Origin: Candidatus Cloacimonadota bacterium
Lineage (GTDB): Bacteria > Cloacimonadota > Cloacimonadia > Cloacimonadales > TCS61
Length of the DNA stretch: 64,000 bases
Direction of reading: 5' to 3'
Assembly: GCA_021736135.1 (NCBI GenBank)
Contig: JAIPGO010000004.1
Span: forward strand, 22,500-86,499
Within the stretch, counting starts at the first letter, position 1. Every line of letters begins with the position of its first letter. The notes beneath the pieces are model-generated. The model was not told the origin of the DNA. It was given only the letters and a program-made list of their open reading frames with translations, and did not search any database. The translations under genes and the position numbers were made by a program. Positions 46,106-55,794 of this stretch are shown here, in pieces.

Positions 46106-47359
46106 GTGAAAGAAGAAGCAGATTTAGATATAAAAGAAGGACTGAAATCTAAGCTGGAGCAATTGCAGAATGTCTCTAATTCAGAAAAAGTGGACATCCT
46201 GAACCAGCTTGCAGTCGCATATTTAGCTCAATCACCGGTCACTGCCCTGGAATATTTTAAAGAAGCGCTGCAACTTGCTCGTGAGATTGACAACAGACAA
46301 GGAGAATCTCTCGCCTTGAGAGGTATTGGTACTGTTCACTTCCAGCTTGGTGATTATGTGGAAGCATTTCCCAATTACCAGGAATCTCTCAAGCTCGAAA
46401 AGGAGATGAATAATGTATCAGGAATAGCTGGTTTACTAAATAATATTGCTATGCTTCATGGACAGACAGGTGCAACTGAGAAGGCTCTCGAAACTAATCT
46501 GGAAGCAATGAAACTTCTCGAAGGTGTGGAAAACAGAGATAATGTCAGACGCGTTATACTAATTAATACTGGTAATTGCTATTTACAACTTGAAGATTAT
46601 GATAAATCTCTGGAATTTTACGAGAAATCGCTGTCGATATGTCAAAAAATGGCTGACCAGGAGGGAATTGCCTATTCTTTTTGTGATAGCGCTTTCGTTT
46701 ACCAGAAACAGAAAAAGTACGCTGAAGCGGAAAAATATTACCAGAAGGCACTTGATATCAGGAGGAAATTGAAATCCAATTATGTACTTTCCTCAACGCT
46801 TTTGAAGATGGGTAATTGTATTATGGAGAATGGCGAGATAGAAAGAGGAAAAAAATATCTGGAAGAAGGTTTGCTGATTGCTGAAGCGGGTAATTTCAAA
46901 GAACTTGAGAAAGATGGATTACAATATATCAGCAGCGCTCTGGAACAGGAAGGAAGATATAAAGAAGCTCTGGAATTTCACAAACGCTTTGCAGATAAAA
47001 GACATCTCCTCTATAATGAAGATAACAGCCGTATATTGGCAAACATGCAATCTCGTTTTGATCTGAAGCAGAAAGCTCAGGATATAGCAAACCTTACTGA
47101 AAACAAAAAACTTCTCGAAGAAAAGATCAAAGAAAGAACTGAAGAACTGGAGCAGGAAATCCGCAAACACAAGCAAACGGAGGAGGAACTGAAAAAACAC
47201 CGTGATAACCTGGAAAAGATTGTTAAAGATCGTACTCATAAACTCGAAGAGCAGAAAGCTGATCTGGAAAATATGAATAAGGTTTTTGTGGGCAGAGAAT
47301 TTCGCATTAAGGAACTTAGGGATGAAGTTAAAGCATTAAAGATGAAATATGAAAGATGA
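46106..47359 (+). CDS. TPR protein with 'FVGREFRIKELR' tail
   Basis: About 417 residues from the GTG at 46106 (AAGG 7 bases upstream); a TTG at 46100 is an alternative. Residues 30-310 are five to seven TPR units ('AVAYLAQSPVTALEYFKEAL', 'IGTVHFQLGDYVEAFPNYQE', 'NTGNCYLQLEDYDKSLEFYE'). A coiled coil and the tail 'VFVGREFRIKELRDE' follow. TPRs bind proteins, so it is probably an adaptor beside the PAS proteins. The stop lies in an ATGAAAG heptamer array. Confidence 0.82.
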   Translation: MKEEADLDIKEGLKSKLEQLQNVSNSEKVDILNQLAVAYLAQSPVTALEYFKEALQLAREIDNRQGESLALRGIGTVHFQLGDYVEAFPNYQESLKLEKEMNNVSGIAGLLNNIAMLHGQTGATEKALETNLEAMKLLEGVENRDNVRRVILINTGNCYLQLEDYDKSLEFYEKSLSICQKMADQEGIAYSFCDSAFVYQKQKKYAEAEKYYQKALDIRRKLKSNYVLSSTLLKMGNCIMENGEIERGKKYLEEGLLIAEAGNFKELEKDGLQYISSALEQEGRYKEALEFHKRFADKRHLLYNEDNSRILANMQSRFDLKQKAQDIANLTENKKLLEEKIKERTEELEQEIRKHKQTEEELKKHRDNLEKIVKDRTHKLEEQKADLENMNKVFVGREFRIKELRDEVKALKMKYER

Positions 47360-47369
47360 AAGATGAAAG
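47349..47369 (+). repeat. Heptamer array ATGAAAG (three units)
   Basis: Three ATGAAAG units; the TGA stop of the TPR gene is within the second. Confidence 0.85.
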
Positions 47370-47380
47370 ATGGGAAAGAC

Positions 47381-47415
47381 GAGAATCGAGATTCGAGATT
47401 CGAAATTCGAGACTC
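47381..47415 (+). repeat. Heptamer array GAGATTC (five units)
   Basis: GAGAATC, GAGATTC, GAGATTC, GAAATTC, GAGACTC: five related 7-bp units 20 bases before the next start. Confidence 0.85.
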
Positions 47416-47434
47416 GTAAGAGATAACAAGAGAA

Positions 47435-49138
47435 ATGAAAAAAATTGATGAAGAGAAAGAACAGCTTTTAGATGAGATTGCTCAGTTAAAAGAGAGAATT
47501 ACTGAACTCGAGAAATCTGAGCTTGAACGTGAAAGTTCTGAAACAGCCTTACTGGAAAGTGAAGATAAATTCCGGGAACTGGCAGATATGTTGCCGCAGG
47601 CAGTTTATGAAACTGACACTGAAGGAAATCTTACATACGTAAACCGGCAGGCATTCGAGATGTTTGGATACACACAGGAAATGTTAGATGAAGGTGTGAA
47701 TTTTCTGCAGGTTATAATTCCGGATGATCATGAAAGAGCATTGGAAAACACCAGAAACATTTTACAGGGAAAGGATTTGGGAAGTATCGAATTAACTGCC
47801 TTGAGAAAGGATGGCGCTACATTTCCCGTATTAACCTATACAAATGTTATCATAAGAAATAATAATCCTGTCGGTATGAGAGGAATATTAATTGATATCA
47901 CTGAACGGATGCAGGCAGAGGATACTATTAAAAAAAGCGAGGAAAAGTATCGTACTCTGGTAGAGAACTTAGAAGAAGGGATTTGCTCTGTTGATGATAA
48001 CGAAACATTTATCTTTGCCAATCAGGCAACGGCAGATATTTTCGGATGCTCTAAGGAAGAAATAATCGGGAAAAGTTTAAAAGAATTTACGACACCGGAA
48101 GCGTTTCAACAGGTTCTGAATGAAACTATCATTAGAAAAGAGGGTAGATCAAGCCGGTTTGAACTGGAGATAATCGGAAGAAACGGAGGAAAAAGATTGA
48201 TTACAGTTACTTCCACTCCCATCATTTCTGAGAAAGGTGAATTTCAAGGCTCACTGGGAATTTTACGTGACATCACCAGGCAAAAAAAGGAAGAAGGAGA
48301 ACTAAGATCTCATCGGGAAAATCTGGAGGAACTGGTCAAGAAACGCACCAGTGAATTAGAGAAACAGAAAGACAGCGTTATGAAGATGATGAAATCTCTG
48401 GAATTTCTGGCAGAAGACGTTAATGAAGCTCGTCAGGAACTCGCAGATTCAAACCGGCTGCTGCTGACTGCCAATGAAGATCTGAATTCTTTTTCACATT
48501 CGGTTTCGCACGACTTACGGGCGCCTCTGCGTGCTATTGACGGATTCTCACAGATCCTTTATGAAGATTACCATGATAAGCTCAGCGAAGATGCCAATGA
48601 ATTATTGTTTCATATCAGAAAAAATACTAAATATATGAATCAGCTTATTAATGATCTTCTCGCATTTTCACGCATTACCAGAGGGCAACTCAATATTAGC
48701 GAAACAGACTTGATGCCAATTGTTCAAGATGTATTTGATGAGTTAAAAAAGCAAAATCCGGAACGTCAAATTGAGATGGAAATAGATAAACTGCCTCCAG
48801 CATTCTGTGATACCGGTTTGATAAGAATTGCCTTTGTTAATCTGCTTTCCAATGCCTTCAAATTTACGCGCAGATGTGAAAACGCCCTCATAAAAATCGG
48901 CTGCACTGATGACGGATTTTACTATGTAAAAGATAACGGTGTGGGTTTTGATATGAAATATGCCGACAAAATTTTCGGCGTATTTCAACGTCTGCATTCT
49001 AATGAAGAATTTGAAGGCTCAGGCGTGGGAATGTCCATCGTGCAAAGGATCATCCGCAAGCATGGAGGAGATATACACGTGGAAGCAGAAGTTGATAAGG
49101 GCGCTGTCTTCTATTTCTCGTTAAAGCCATTTATTTAA
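47435..49138 (+). CDS. PAS-PAS sensor histidine kinase (cytosolic)
   Basis: A 567-residue protein. N-terminal coil similar to copy 1 of the PAS proteins, two PAS domains (about 45-165 and 170-285), a coiled coil, a HisKA box with phosphorylated histidine near 359 ('SHSVSHDLRAPLR'), and a HATPase domain ('NAFKFT', 'DNGVGFD', 'GSGVGMS'). There are no membrane segments. The gene follows the TPR and PAS genes and may phosphorylate a regulator encoded further on (54338 or 54793). Confidence 0.88.
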   Translation: MKKIDEEKEQLLDEIAQLKERITELEKSELERESSETALLESEDKFRELADMLPQAVYETDTEGNLTYVNRQAFEMFGYTQEMLDEGVNFLQVIIPDDHERALENTRNILQGKDLGSIELTALRKDGATFPVLTYTNVIIRNNNPVGMRGILIDITERMQAEDTIKKSEEKYRTLVENLEEGICSVDDNETFIFANQATADIFGCSKEEIIGKSLKEFTTPEAFQQVLNETIIRKEGRSSRFELEIIGRNGGKRLITVTSTPIISEKGEFQGSLGILRDITRQKKEEGELRSHRENLEELVKKRTSELEKQKDSVMKMMKSLEFLAEDVNEARQELADSNRLLLTANEDLNSFSHSVSHDLRAPLRAIDGFSQILYEDYHDKLSEDANELLFHIRKNTKYMNQLINDLLAFSRITRGQLNISETDLMPIVQDVFDELKKQNPERQIEMEIDKLPPAFCDTGLIRIAFVNLLSNAFKFTRRCENALIKIGCTDDGFYYVKDNGVGFDMKYADKIFGVFQRLHSNEEFEGSGVGMSIVQRIIRKHGGDIHVEAEVDKGAVFYFSLKPFI

Positions 49139-49548
49139 AAAATCTGGCCCCCCGTTAATTTTAGCATAATAGATTATATAATCTACTATATATAGTTAAG
49201 GTGTGCTTCCTAAGGGTAGGGATAAACCGGCGTGTTTACCCTCTTGCACATTTATACTATGATTTGGATTTGTATTCGATATTCCGATTATAAAGGGCAG
49301 ACACATAGGTCTGCCCCTTGTACGCCTCAACTGAGCGAGATCACGATTTCAAATTTATTTCGAGGGAATGCCAACTGAAAAACAAGATAGTGTTTGACAT
49401 TACAAATTTTTCATATAGTTTTTAAACAGAGTATTAACAACCATAATACTCCAGGGAACGTTTATGATTGGAATGACATCGAAATATTCGAGTTACTGCC
49501 GACGCAGAATTATATGAGAGACAGGGTCTTATCCTAAAGGAGGTCAAG
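49139..49548. other. Intergenic stretch with two interspersed hairpins
   Basis: Hairpins at 49219-49241 (loop CGGCGT) and 49295-49316 (loop CTATGT read on the minus strand) belong to the same family. TTGACA at 49395 could be a -35 for the next operon, but no matching -10 at standard spacing is clear. No gene. Confidence 0.45.
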
Positions 49549-51942
49549 ATGCTGAAGGAAGTTCAATTACTGCTTATTATTTTTTTATTTTCAAGTTTTT
49601 TTGCTTATGGAGAGGAAGTCACAAATCCGGAAAAGTTATTTGCCATGTCTTTGGAAGAATTGATGAACATTGAGATTGAAATCGGGACGCTATCAGGGAT
49701 GGAACTATCAAAACTCCCCTTTTCGTTAACGATTATCACTGCAGAAGATATCAAAAACACACCCGCCAGAAACATTTACGATTTGCTGGAAGTTTATGTG
49801 CCGGGAGCGCTCTGGCGTTATCATGGTGAGGGTCCTCATCCGGGTATCCGTGGTATAATCACAGATAGAAATTATAAGCTGCTGGTGCTGGTAAACGGAA
49901 GAAATATGAACCAGAAGGCGCACAATGGAGCAATGTCTGAATTAGAGAACTGGGATTTGGGTGATATTGCCAAGATCGAAGTCATTAGAGGTCCCGGTTC
50001 CGTAACACATGGTCCCGGGGCAATAATGGGCATTATCAATATTGTTACCAGGAATGCTTCATCCTCGGAAGGAACGAGAGTAAATGCTAATTACATTTCC
50101 GAATACAATTCTCAGGGCATCAATATCAGCCATGGCTTTAAGAAGGATAATTTTGATCTTTATGTTTACGGAAGTTGCACAAGGACAAGTGGCATTTCAC
50201 CCAAAGGCTTTTATACTTCGGCATCCTGGCTGAAATCAGGATATATGGGTTCTGGTTTTGTAAATTCTGCCTATTATAATGATCCGCAGCAGGATTATTT
50301 CAGAGATTTTGCTGATGATCCTCAATACAAATTCTACTCAGAATGTAATTTCAGCAAGGGGTGGAAAGCCAGCGTGCGTTACGTTAACTCAGGAGCGCCT
50401 GTTCCGGCAGGATACAGCGTTTACGTGAAGAAGAAGCTGCAAACAGGTTTAGATGGAGACGCGCCCATCTATAGCGATTTCACCAACAGCCTGAAAATTA
50501 AAGATGAACATTTCACGATAGCTCTGGAAAATATTCATAAATTCCAGCAAGTGTTGGAAGGTCTGCAATTGAAGTCATCTTTTTCCTGGGATTCCGAGAA
50601 TAACAGACGGGGCAAACCTCCAACATATTATACAGAAGCAGACAGCGTCCCGCTGGATATTCAAAGCCAACTTGCTGATCCTAACAGTGTGAGAAACAAG
50701 AATGCCAGCTTTTCCGAAGACGAGTTGTTAACCCGTATTATTGCCTCTTTGAAAATTAACAGCAAGTATCAAGTTACTCTGGGATTTGAAGGTTCTCATA
50801 CCACTTGGGGACCGGAATGGGGTAAAAATGAGAAAGAGATGAGGCTGGGCGATAGGGGTAATATTATCAGTGGCACTGACTCTAATCTGTATGGAGGAAA
50901 GGGAGGTATAACCGAAGGCTATTTTGTGGGTAAAGGCTGGTCAACAAACATGATTTCCATCTTAGGGGAGGCAACTCTGAAATTACATCCCAAATTAACA
51001 GTTCTGCTTTCCGGACGCGAAGATAAAGACACTTATTCCAAGAGTTTATTCTCTCCACGTATTGCTCTGATATCAGAGCTTAACAGGCAAAATATCGTTA
51101 AACTTATCTTCCAGAAATCTAACCGCATGAATACTGCAGAACAGCTTCTGGTGGAACACCTGGAAGGCAACAAGTCAAATCCGGAAGTTCTCACCGGTTA
51201 CGAGTTGATCTATACCAGGCTGCAAGGGGAGCATTTACTGATGACTACATCCTGCTTTTATAATCAACTTGACGTTATTGCCTGGAACGCAAATGAAAAA
51301 TGTTCTGACTTAGTGGGAAATCTCAAACTTGGAGGCATTGAAATTGATGCCCGTTATCAAGTAAACAACGTTATTCTGGGAATAAATCATTCTTACGTAA
51401 AACAACTCGACTGGTCCCTTGCAGAAGGTCTGGAGACCAGCGGAATCAGCTATTCCGATTATTATGCTCCGGCGCAGTTCAAATATGATCCAACTGATTT
51501 AGTTTTAAGCAGTACCGGTAATGACCTGAATAACTGGGCAAACCATGCCACGAAGCTTTTTGGTCGTGTTGATTTCTGGCAAAACAAACTTACTTTTCAT
51601 GTAGATACCCGGATTTTCTGGGGTTATGAGGGCAGCAAAGATGGCATTGAAATGAAAGAAAATGCCCTGGTTGGAACCGAATATGAAGAAGCCTGCCAGG
51701 AAGTGTATGACCGTCTTGATTCTGAAGGCGTATTTGATCCGGATTTCAGACTTGATGCTTCGCTTACCTGGAAATTTTATAAGAACATATCGTTGCAGCT
51801 CTACGCCATAAATCTACTTGGTTCCGGCAATAACAAACGCTATACTTATGACGCCAGTGCAGACATGCAGCTTGTTCCCAACGAAATCGGCTGGGTTGAA
51901 GAGCCAAGGGATACTGGAATACGCCTGTCTGCGGATTTCTAA
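49549..51942 (+). CDS. TonB-dependent outer-membrane receptor (colicin-type)
   Basis: A 797-residue protein with an AAAGGAGG site 6 bases before the ATG and a signal peptide ('FFAYGEE'). The plug starts at about 55 ('LPFSLTIITAEDIKN', 'VPGALWRYHGEG', 'VLVNGRNMNQ', 'IEVIRGPGSVTHGPGAIMG'), followed by a beta-barrel ending 'GIRLSADF'. There is no SusC-like N-terminal domain. It starts an operon with a YfiR-like protein, a kinase and two response regulators, so it may report ligand binding as well as import it. Confidence 0.9.
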   Translation: MLKEVQLLLIIFLFSSFFAYGEEVTNPEKLFAMSLEELMNIEIEIGTLSGMELSKLPFSLTIITAEDIKNTPARNIYDLLEVYVPGALWRYHGEGPHPGIRGIITDRNYKLLVLVNGRNMNQKAHNGAMSELENWDLGDIAKIEVIRGPGSVTHGPGAIMGIINIVTRNASSSEGTRVNANYISEYNSQGINISHGFKKDNFDLYVYGSCTRTSGISPKGFYTSASWLKSGYMGSGFVNSAYYNDPQQDYFRDFADDPQYKFYSECNFSKGWKASVRYVNSGAPVPAGYSVYVKKKLQTGLDGDAPIYSDFTNSLKIKDEHFTIALENIHKFQQVLEGLQLKSSFSWDSENNRRGKPPTYYTEADSVPLDIQSQLADPNSVRNKNASFSEDELLTRIIASLKINSKYQVTLGFEGSHTTWGPEWGKNEKEMRLGDRGNIISGTDSNLYGGKGGITEGYFVGKGWSTNMISILGEATLKLHPKLTVLLSGREDKDTYSKSLFSPRIALISELNRQNIVKLIFQKSNRMNTAEQLLVEHLEGNKSNPEVLTGYELIYTRLQGEHLLMTTSCFYNQLDVIAWNANEKCSDLVGNLKLGGIEIDARYQVNNVILGINHSYVKQLDWSLAEGLETSGISYSDYYAPAQFKYDPTDLVLSSTGNDLNNWANHATKLFGRVDFWQNKLTFHVDTRIFWGYEGSKDGIEMKENALVGTEYEEACQEVYDRLDSEGVFDPDFRLDASLTWKFYKNISLQLYAINLLGSGNNKRYTYDASADMQLVPNEIGWVEEPRDTGIRLSADF

Positions 51943-51975
51943 TCTTGAGAGTATAAAAGAGAACCTAATAAGATT

Positions 51976-52530
51976 ATGTTAGTCCTGAATAAATCTGACT
52001 GGTTTTTGCTGATATTGAGTTTACTCATTCCGCAGCTTGTTTTTGCACAATACTCTGAATATGAGCTTAAAGCGGTTTATCTGGAGAAATTTACTCATTT
52101 TATTGAATATCCAAAACTTACGACTGTAGCAGATACATCGAAACCTTTTATTATTGGTGTAATTGGGAAAAATCCCTTTGCAGATATCCTGGATAATTAT
52201 TACAAAACATACAAGATAAAAAACAGGAAAGTTGAGATCAAATATTACTCCCGATTGTCTCAAATTACCGGATGCAATCTGCTATTTATTGCTGCCTCGG
52301 AAAAGGAGAGGTTAAGAGAGATTTTATCGCTTATTAAAGACAAGCCCATTCTTACAGTAAGCGATAGTGAAGGATTTTCGCAGGCAGGTGTGCATATTAA
52401 CCTTTATCTTAAAGACAATAAGTTACACTATGAGTTAAATGAGGGAGCTTTAATAAAATCAGGTTTCTCGGTCTGGGCGCAATTACTGAATTCTGCCAAA
52501 ATCATTAATCCTGTAAAGAAGGAGCAATGA
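51976..52530 (+). CDS. YfiR-family periplasmic protein (DUF4154)
   Basis: A 184-residue protein with a signal peptide ending 'VFAQ'. 'EYELKAVYLEKFTHFIEYP' and 'ILTVSDSEGFSQAGVHINLY' fit YfiR/DUF4154. In Pseudomonas, YfiR is a periplasmic inhibitor of the membrane cyclase YfiN. Here the partner is likely the membrane histidine kinase whose start overlaps this stop by 4 bases. The upstream ribosome site is weak. Confidence 0.88.
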   Translation: MLVLNKSDWFLLILSLLIPQLVFAQYSEYELKAVYLEKFTHFIEYPKLTTVADTSKPFIIGVIGKNPFADILDNYYKTYKIKNRKVEIKYYSRLSQITGCNLLFIAASEKERLREILSLIKDKPILTVSDSEGFSQAGVHINLYLKDNKLHYELNEGALIKSGFSVWAQLLNSAKIINPVKKEQ

Positions 52531-54338
52531 CCAGTTTTCATGACCTGACTATTAGAAAAAAAATCATCCTGATTATTTTACTGACATCAACTGTAATCCT
52601 GATAATTGGCTTCGGCTTCGTCATCTCTAACGAGATCATTACTTCAAAAAAAGAACTGATTTACATATCTCAGGTAAAAGCCAGGTTTATTGGTGAAAAT
52701 TGCGTAGTTTATTTATCATTTCAAGATCGGGCTGGAGCCGGAAATATCCTGAAAAATGTGGAAAGCATCCCAGCTTTAGAAACGGTGGCAGTTTACGATG
52801 AAAAAAACATCCTGTTTGCGAAATATAATCGAATAAACCAGGAGTTATTCCTGCCTGCCGTCATATCCGGTAGCTATAGCCGGTTTTATAAGGATCATCT
52901 GGATATTTTTCACCCCATAGTTTATAATGATCAATTCTATGGCACTATTTATTTGAGAGTATCCACTATAGAACTTTATCATAATATCAATAAATTTGTC
53001 TTAATGCTTCTTCTTCTCCTTATAGTTCTGGTTATTATATTATATTTAATTGCCAGCAGGCTGGAAAAGATCATATCAACCCCCATCCTGAACCTGGCAA
53101 AAGCAACGAAGATGATTTCCGAGGGAGAAGGTTACCTGCTCAAGGTTCAAAAAAAAGGTAATGATGAGATTGGCATTCTGATTGATGGCTTTAACAATAT
53201 GATGGATCAGATACAGGAGAAAGCACAGGAAAGAGATAAAGCTCTTGAATCCCTGAGAGAGAGCGAAAATAAATTCAGAGCGTTATTTGAATCTGACCTG
53301 ATAGGAACCCACTTCTGGGATGCAACCGGCGAAATAACAGAAGCCAATGACGAGTTCCTTAAGATCGTGGGATATACGCGGGAAGATCTGACCTCTGGAG
53401 TTTTACGCTGGAGAGACTTGACTCCTCCGGAATATACTGAATCAGATAACTTAAAATTAAAGGAACTGGAAGAAAAAGCTGCAGTTACACCATTCGAGAA
53501 AGAATATTTTCATAAAGACGGCAGAAGGGTTCCCATCATATTAGGGGCAGCAACCTTTCCTGGTTCTACGGTAAGTGGAGTCGCATTCATATTAGACATC
53601 ACAGAGCGCAAGGAAGCAGAGAGAAGAATCAAACTCTTTAATGAGGAATTGCAGCGTTCCAACAAGGAACTGGAGCAGTTTGCTTACGTGGCATCACACG
53701 ATCTGCAAGAGCCACTGCGCATGATATCCAGCTATACGCAGCTTCTGGAACGCCGCTATGGAGACCGGCTCGATCAGGATGCGAAAGATTTCATCGGCTA
53801 CGCCGTTGATGGCGCCGTCAGGATGCAGAGATTGATCAATGATCTTCTTTCTTATTCACGAGTTACTACTCGCGGAAAACCTTTTGAGGAAATAGATTCT
53901 CATATTATCCTCGGGCTGGCAATAGCCAATCTGCAACAGGCAATATCTGAAGCAGGTGCGATTGTCACTAATGATGATCTGCCCGTAATCATGGCAGACG
54001 AATCGCAACTGGTGAGAGTATTTCAGAATATAATAGATAATGCTATAAAATTCCACGGGAATGAGACACCACGCATTCACGTTTCAGCAAAAGAAGACGA
54101 TAATGAGTGGGTTTTTTCCATTAGTGACAACGGTCTTGGCATAGATAAACAGTTTCATGATCGCATCTTCGTTATTTTTCAAAGATTGCATGGCAGAGAT
54201 GAATACCCCGGCACGGGAATCGGTCTGGCAATATGTAAACGGATTATTCAGCGCCAGGAAGGAAAGATATGGTTTGAGTCAGAAGTCGGAAAAGGAACTA
54301 CTTTCTATTTCACAATACCAAAAACAAGGAGATTATAA
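52527..54338 (+). CDS. Membrane sensor histidine kinase (periplasmic sensor, HAMP, PAS, HisKA, HATPase)
   Basis: A 603-residue protein. Two membrane helices (about 14-35 and 157-178) flank a periplasmic domain of CHASE8-like type, as in YfiN. HAMP follows (180-235), then a PAS domain (250-370), HisKA with histidine near 391 ('[12 protein letters not shown]') and HATPase ('NAIKFH', 'DNGLGID', 'GTGIGLA'). The sensor half resembles YfiN but the output is a kinase. One-base overlap with the downstream regulator gene indicates pairing. Confidence 0.9.
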   Translation: MTSFHDLTIRKKIILIILLTSTVILIIGFGFVISNEIITSKKELIYISQVKARFIGENCVVYLSFQDRAGAGNILKNVESIPALETVAVYDEKNILFAKYNRINQELFLPAVISGSYSRFYKDHLDIFHPIVYNDQFYGTIYLRVSTIELYHNINKFVLMLLLLLIVLVIILYLIASRLEKIISTPILNLAKATKMISEGEGYLLKVQKKGNDEIGILIDGFNNMMDQIQEKAQERDKALESLRESENKFRALFESDLIGTHFWDATGEITEANDEFLKIVGYTREDLTSGVLRWRDLTPPEYTESDNLKLKELEEKAAVTPFEKEYFHKDGRRVPIILGAATFPGSTVSGVAFILDITERKEAERRIKLFNEELQRSNKELEQFAYVASHDLQEPLRMISSYTQLLERRYGDRLDQDAKDFIGYAVDGAVRMQRLINDLLSYSRVTTRGKPFEEIDSHIILGLAIANLQQAISEAGAIVTNDDLPVIMADESQLVRVFQNIIDNAIKFHGNETPRIHVSAKEDDNEWVFSISDNGLGIDKQFHDRIFVIFQRLHGRDEYPGTGIGLAICKRIIQRQEGKIWFESEVGKGTTFYFTIPKTRRL

Positions 54339-54793
54339 TGAGCCAAACTAAACAAAGCATACCGATAGATATTTTGCTGGTCGAAGATAACATTGGAGAC
54401 GTGAGGCTGGCAAGAGAACTGCTCAAAGAAAGTAAGATAAATAATGTAATTTATGACGTTAAAGACGGCATCGAAGCAATGGCTTTTCTGCATAAGGAAG
54501 GGAAATATGCTAATACGCCGCGACCAGACATTATTTTACTCGACCTTAACCTGCCCAAAAAAGACGGACGTGAAGTTCTGGCAGAAATTAAAGAAGATAA
54601 GGAACTCAGACGTATCCCCGTTGTGATATTGACGGTGTCCAGCGCAGAGGAGGACATCCTGAAAACCTATGATCTGCATGCAAATTGCTATATCACAAAA
54701 CCAATAGACCTGCAGCAATTCATCAAAGTAGTTAAATCCATTGAAGATTTCTGGTTATCGGTAGTAAAATTACCTCCCAATGGAGTAGAATAA
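54338..54793 (+). CDS. Single-domain response regulator (Rcp1-like)
   Basis: A 151-residue receiver domain. Acidic pair at 16-17 ('VEDN'), phosphoacceptor Asp 69 in 'ILLDLNLP', 'ILTVSS' and the Lys in 'ITKPID'. No output domain. Rcp1-type regulators usually partner kinases with 'SHDLQEPLR' boxes, as encoded just upstream (one-base overlap). Confidence 0.92.
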   Translation: MSQTKQSIPIDILLVEDNIGDVRLARELLKESKINNVIYDVKDGIEAMAFLHKEGKYANTPRPDIILLDLNLPKKDGREVLAEIKEDKELRRIPVVILTVSSAEEDILKTYDLHANCYITKPIDLQQFIKVVKSIEDFWLSVVKLPPNGVE

Positions 54794-55752
54794 TGGAAAA
54801 AAATATGGAAATATTATTAATAGAGGATAATCCCGGAGACGTAAGGCTTATCGAGGAAATGCTCAAAGATGCCAGGAATATCCTAATCAAGATCACAAAT
54901 TCTATCCGCCTCGACGAAGCTCTGAAGTTACTGGATAGAGAAACCTTTGACATGGTCCTGCTTGATCTGGGATTACCTGACTGCCAGGGGCTGGAAACCT
55001 ACAGGCAGGTGAGTGCTCATGCCCAGAAATTTCCGATAGTGATCCTCTCAGGTCTTACTGATGAAGATGTTGCACTTAAAGCAATTCAGGAAGGCGCTCA
55101 GGAATACATACTTAAAGGAGAAATGACAAGTTCTTCCTTATCAAGGCTCATCAAATATTCAGTGGAACGAAAGCTGATCTGTGAAGCGCTGCGCGAGAGT
55201 GAAAGAATACTCAGAAATATTTTAGAGAACAGCACCAATGTGTTTTTCTCCCATACGGCAGATCAGACTTTCACCTATCTCAGTCCTCAGATCACTAGTT
55301 TTCTCGGATATACTCCCAATGAAGCCAGGATTAAATGGACTGAACTCGCTTCAGATAATCCCATAAACGAAGAAGGTCTTCGATATAAAATAAAAGCTTT
55401 GGAAACAGGCATTGCTCAGCCACCTTACGAACTGGAACTCGTTAAAAAGAATGGTGATAAAATCTGGGTGGAAGTGCATGAAGCGCCTGTTATTGAAAAT
55501 GACATAATTTCCATTGTGGGAGCGTTAACCGATATCACCGAACGTAAGATAGCCGAACAGGAATTGATAAAATATAAAGATCATCTGGAAGAACTGGTAA
55601 AAGAACGAACTCAGGCTTTGGAAGTTCAGAAAGCTGACCTGGAAAATATGAATAAGCTTTTCGTAGGCAGAGAATTCCGTATTAAAGAATTAAGAGATCA
55701 ATTAAAAGAATTTAAGGCTCAAATCGAAAGGGTTAATAATGAAGATGAGTGA
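54793..55752 (+). CDS. Response regulator with PAS domain and 'FVGREFRIKELR' tail
   Basis: A 319-residue protein: receiver domain (1-125; phosphoacceptor Asp 58 in 'VLLDLGLPD'), PAS domain (about 140-260) and a coiled coil ending in 'LFVGREFRIKELRDQ'. It links phosphorylation to the same tail found in the PAS and TPR proteins upstream. One-base overlap with the preceding regulator. Ends in a terminator that covers its stop codon. Confidence 0.9.
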   Translation: MEKNMEILLIEDNPGDVRLIEEMLKDARNILIKITNSIRLDEALKLLDRETFDMVLLDLGLPDCQGLETYRQVSAHAQKFPIVILSGLTDEDVALKAIQEGAQEYILKGEMTSSSLSRLIKYSVERKLICEALRESERILRNILENSTNVFFSHTADQTFTYLSPQITSFLGYTPNEARIKWTELASDNPINEEGLRYKIKALETGIAQPPYELELVKKNGDKIWVEVHEAPVIENDIISIVGALTDITERKIAEQELIKYKDHLEELVKERTQALEVQKADLENMNKLFVGREFRIKELRDQLKEFKAQIERVNNEDE

Positions 55753-55775
55753 GTAAATGCTTTACTCACTCATCT
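55743..55775. terminator. Bidirectional terminator between signalling operon and redox operon
   Basis: AGATGAGTGAGTAAA-TGC-TTTACTCACTCATCT, a 15-bp perfect stem including the TGA stop of the preceding gene. It serves two convergent operons. Confidence 0.85.
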
Positions 55776-55794
55776 TACTAATTTAGTGTAATTC

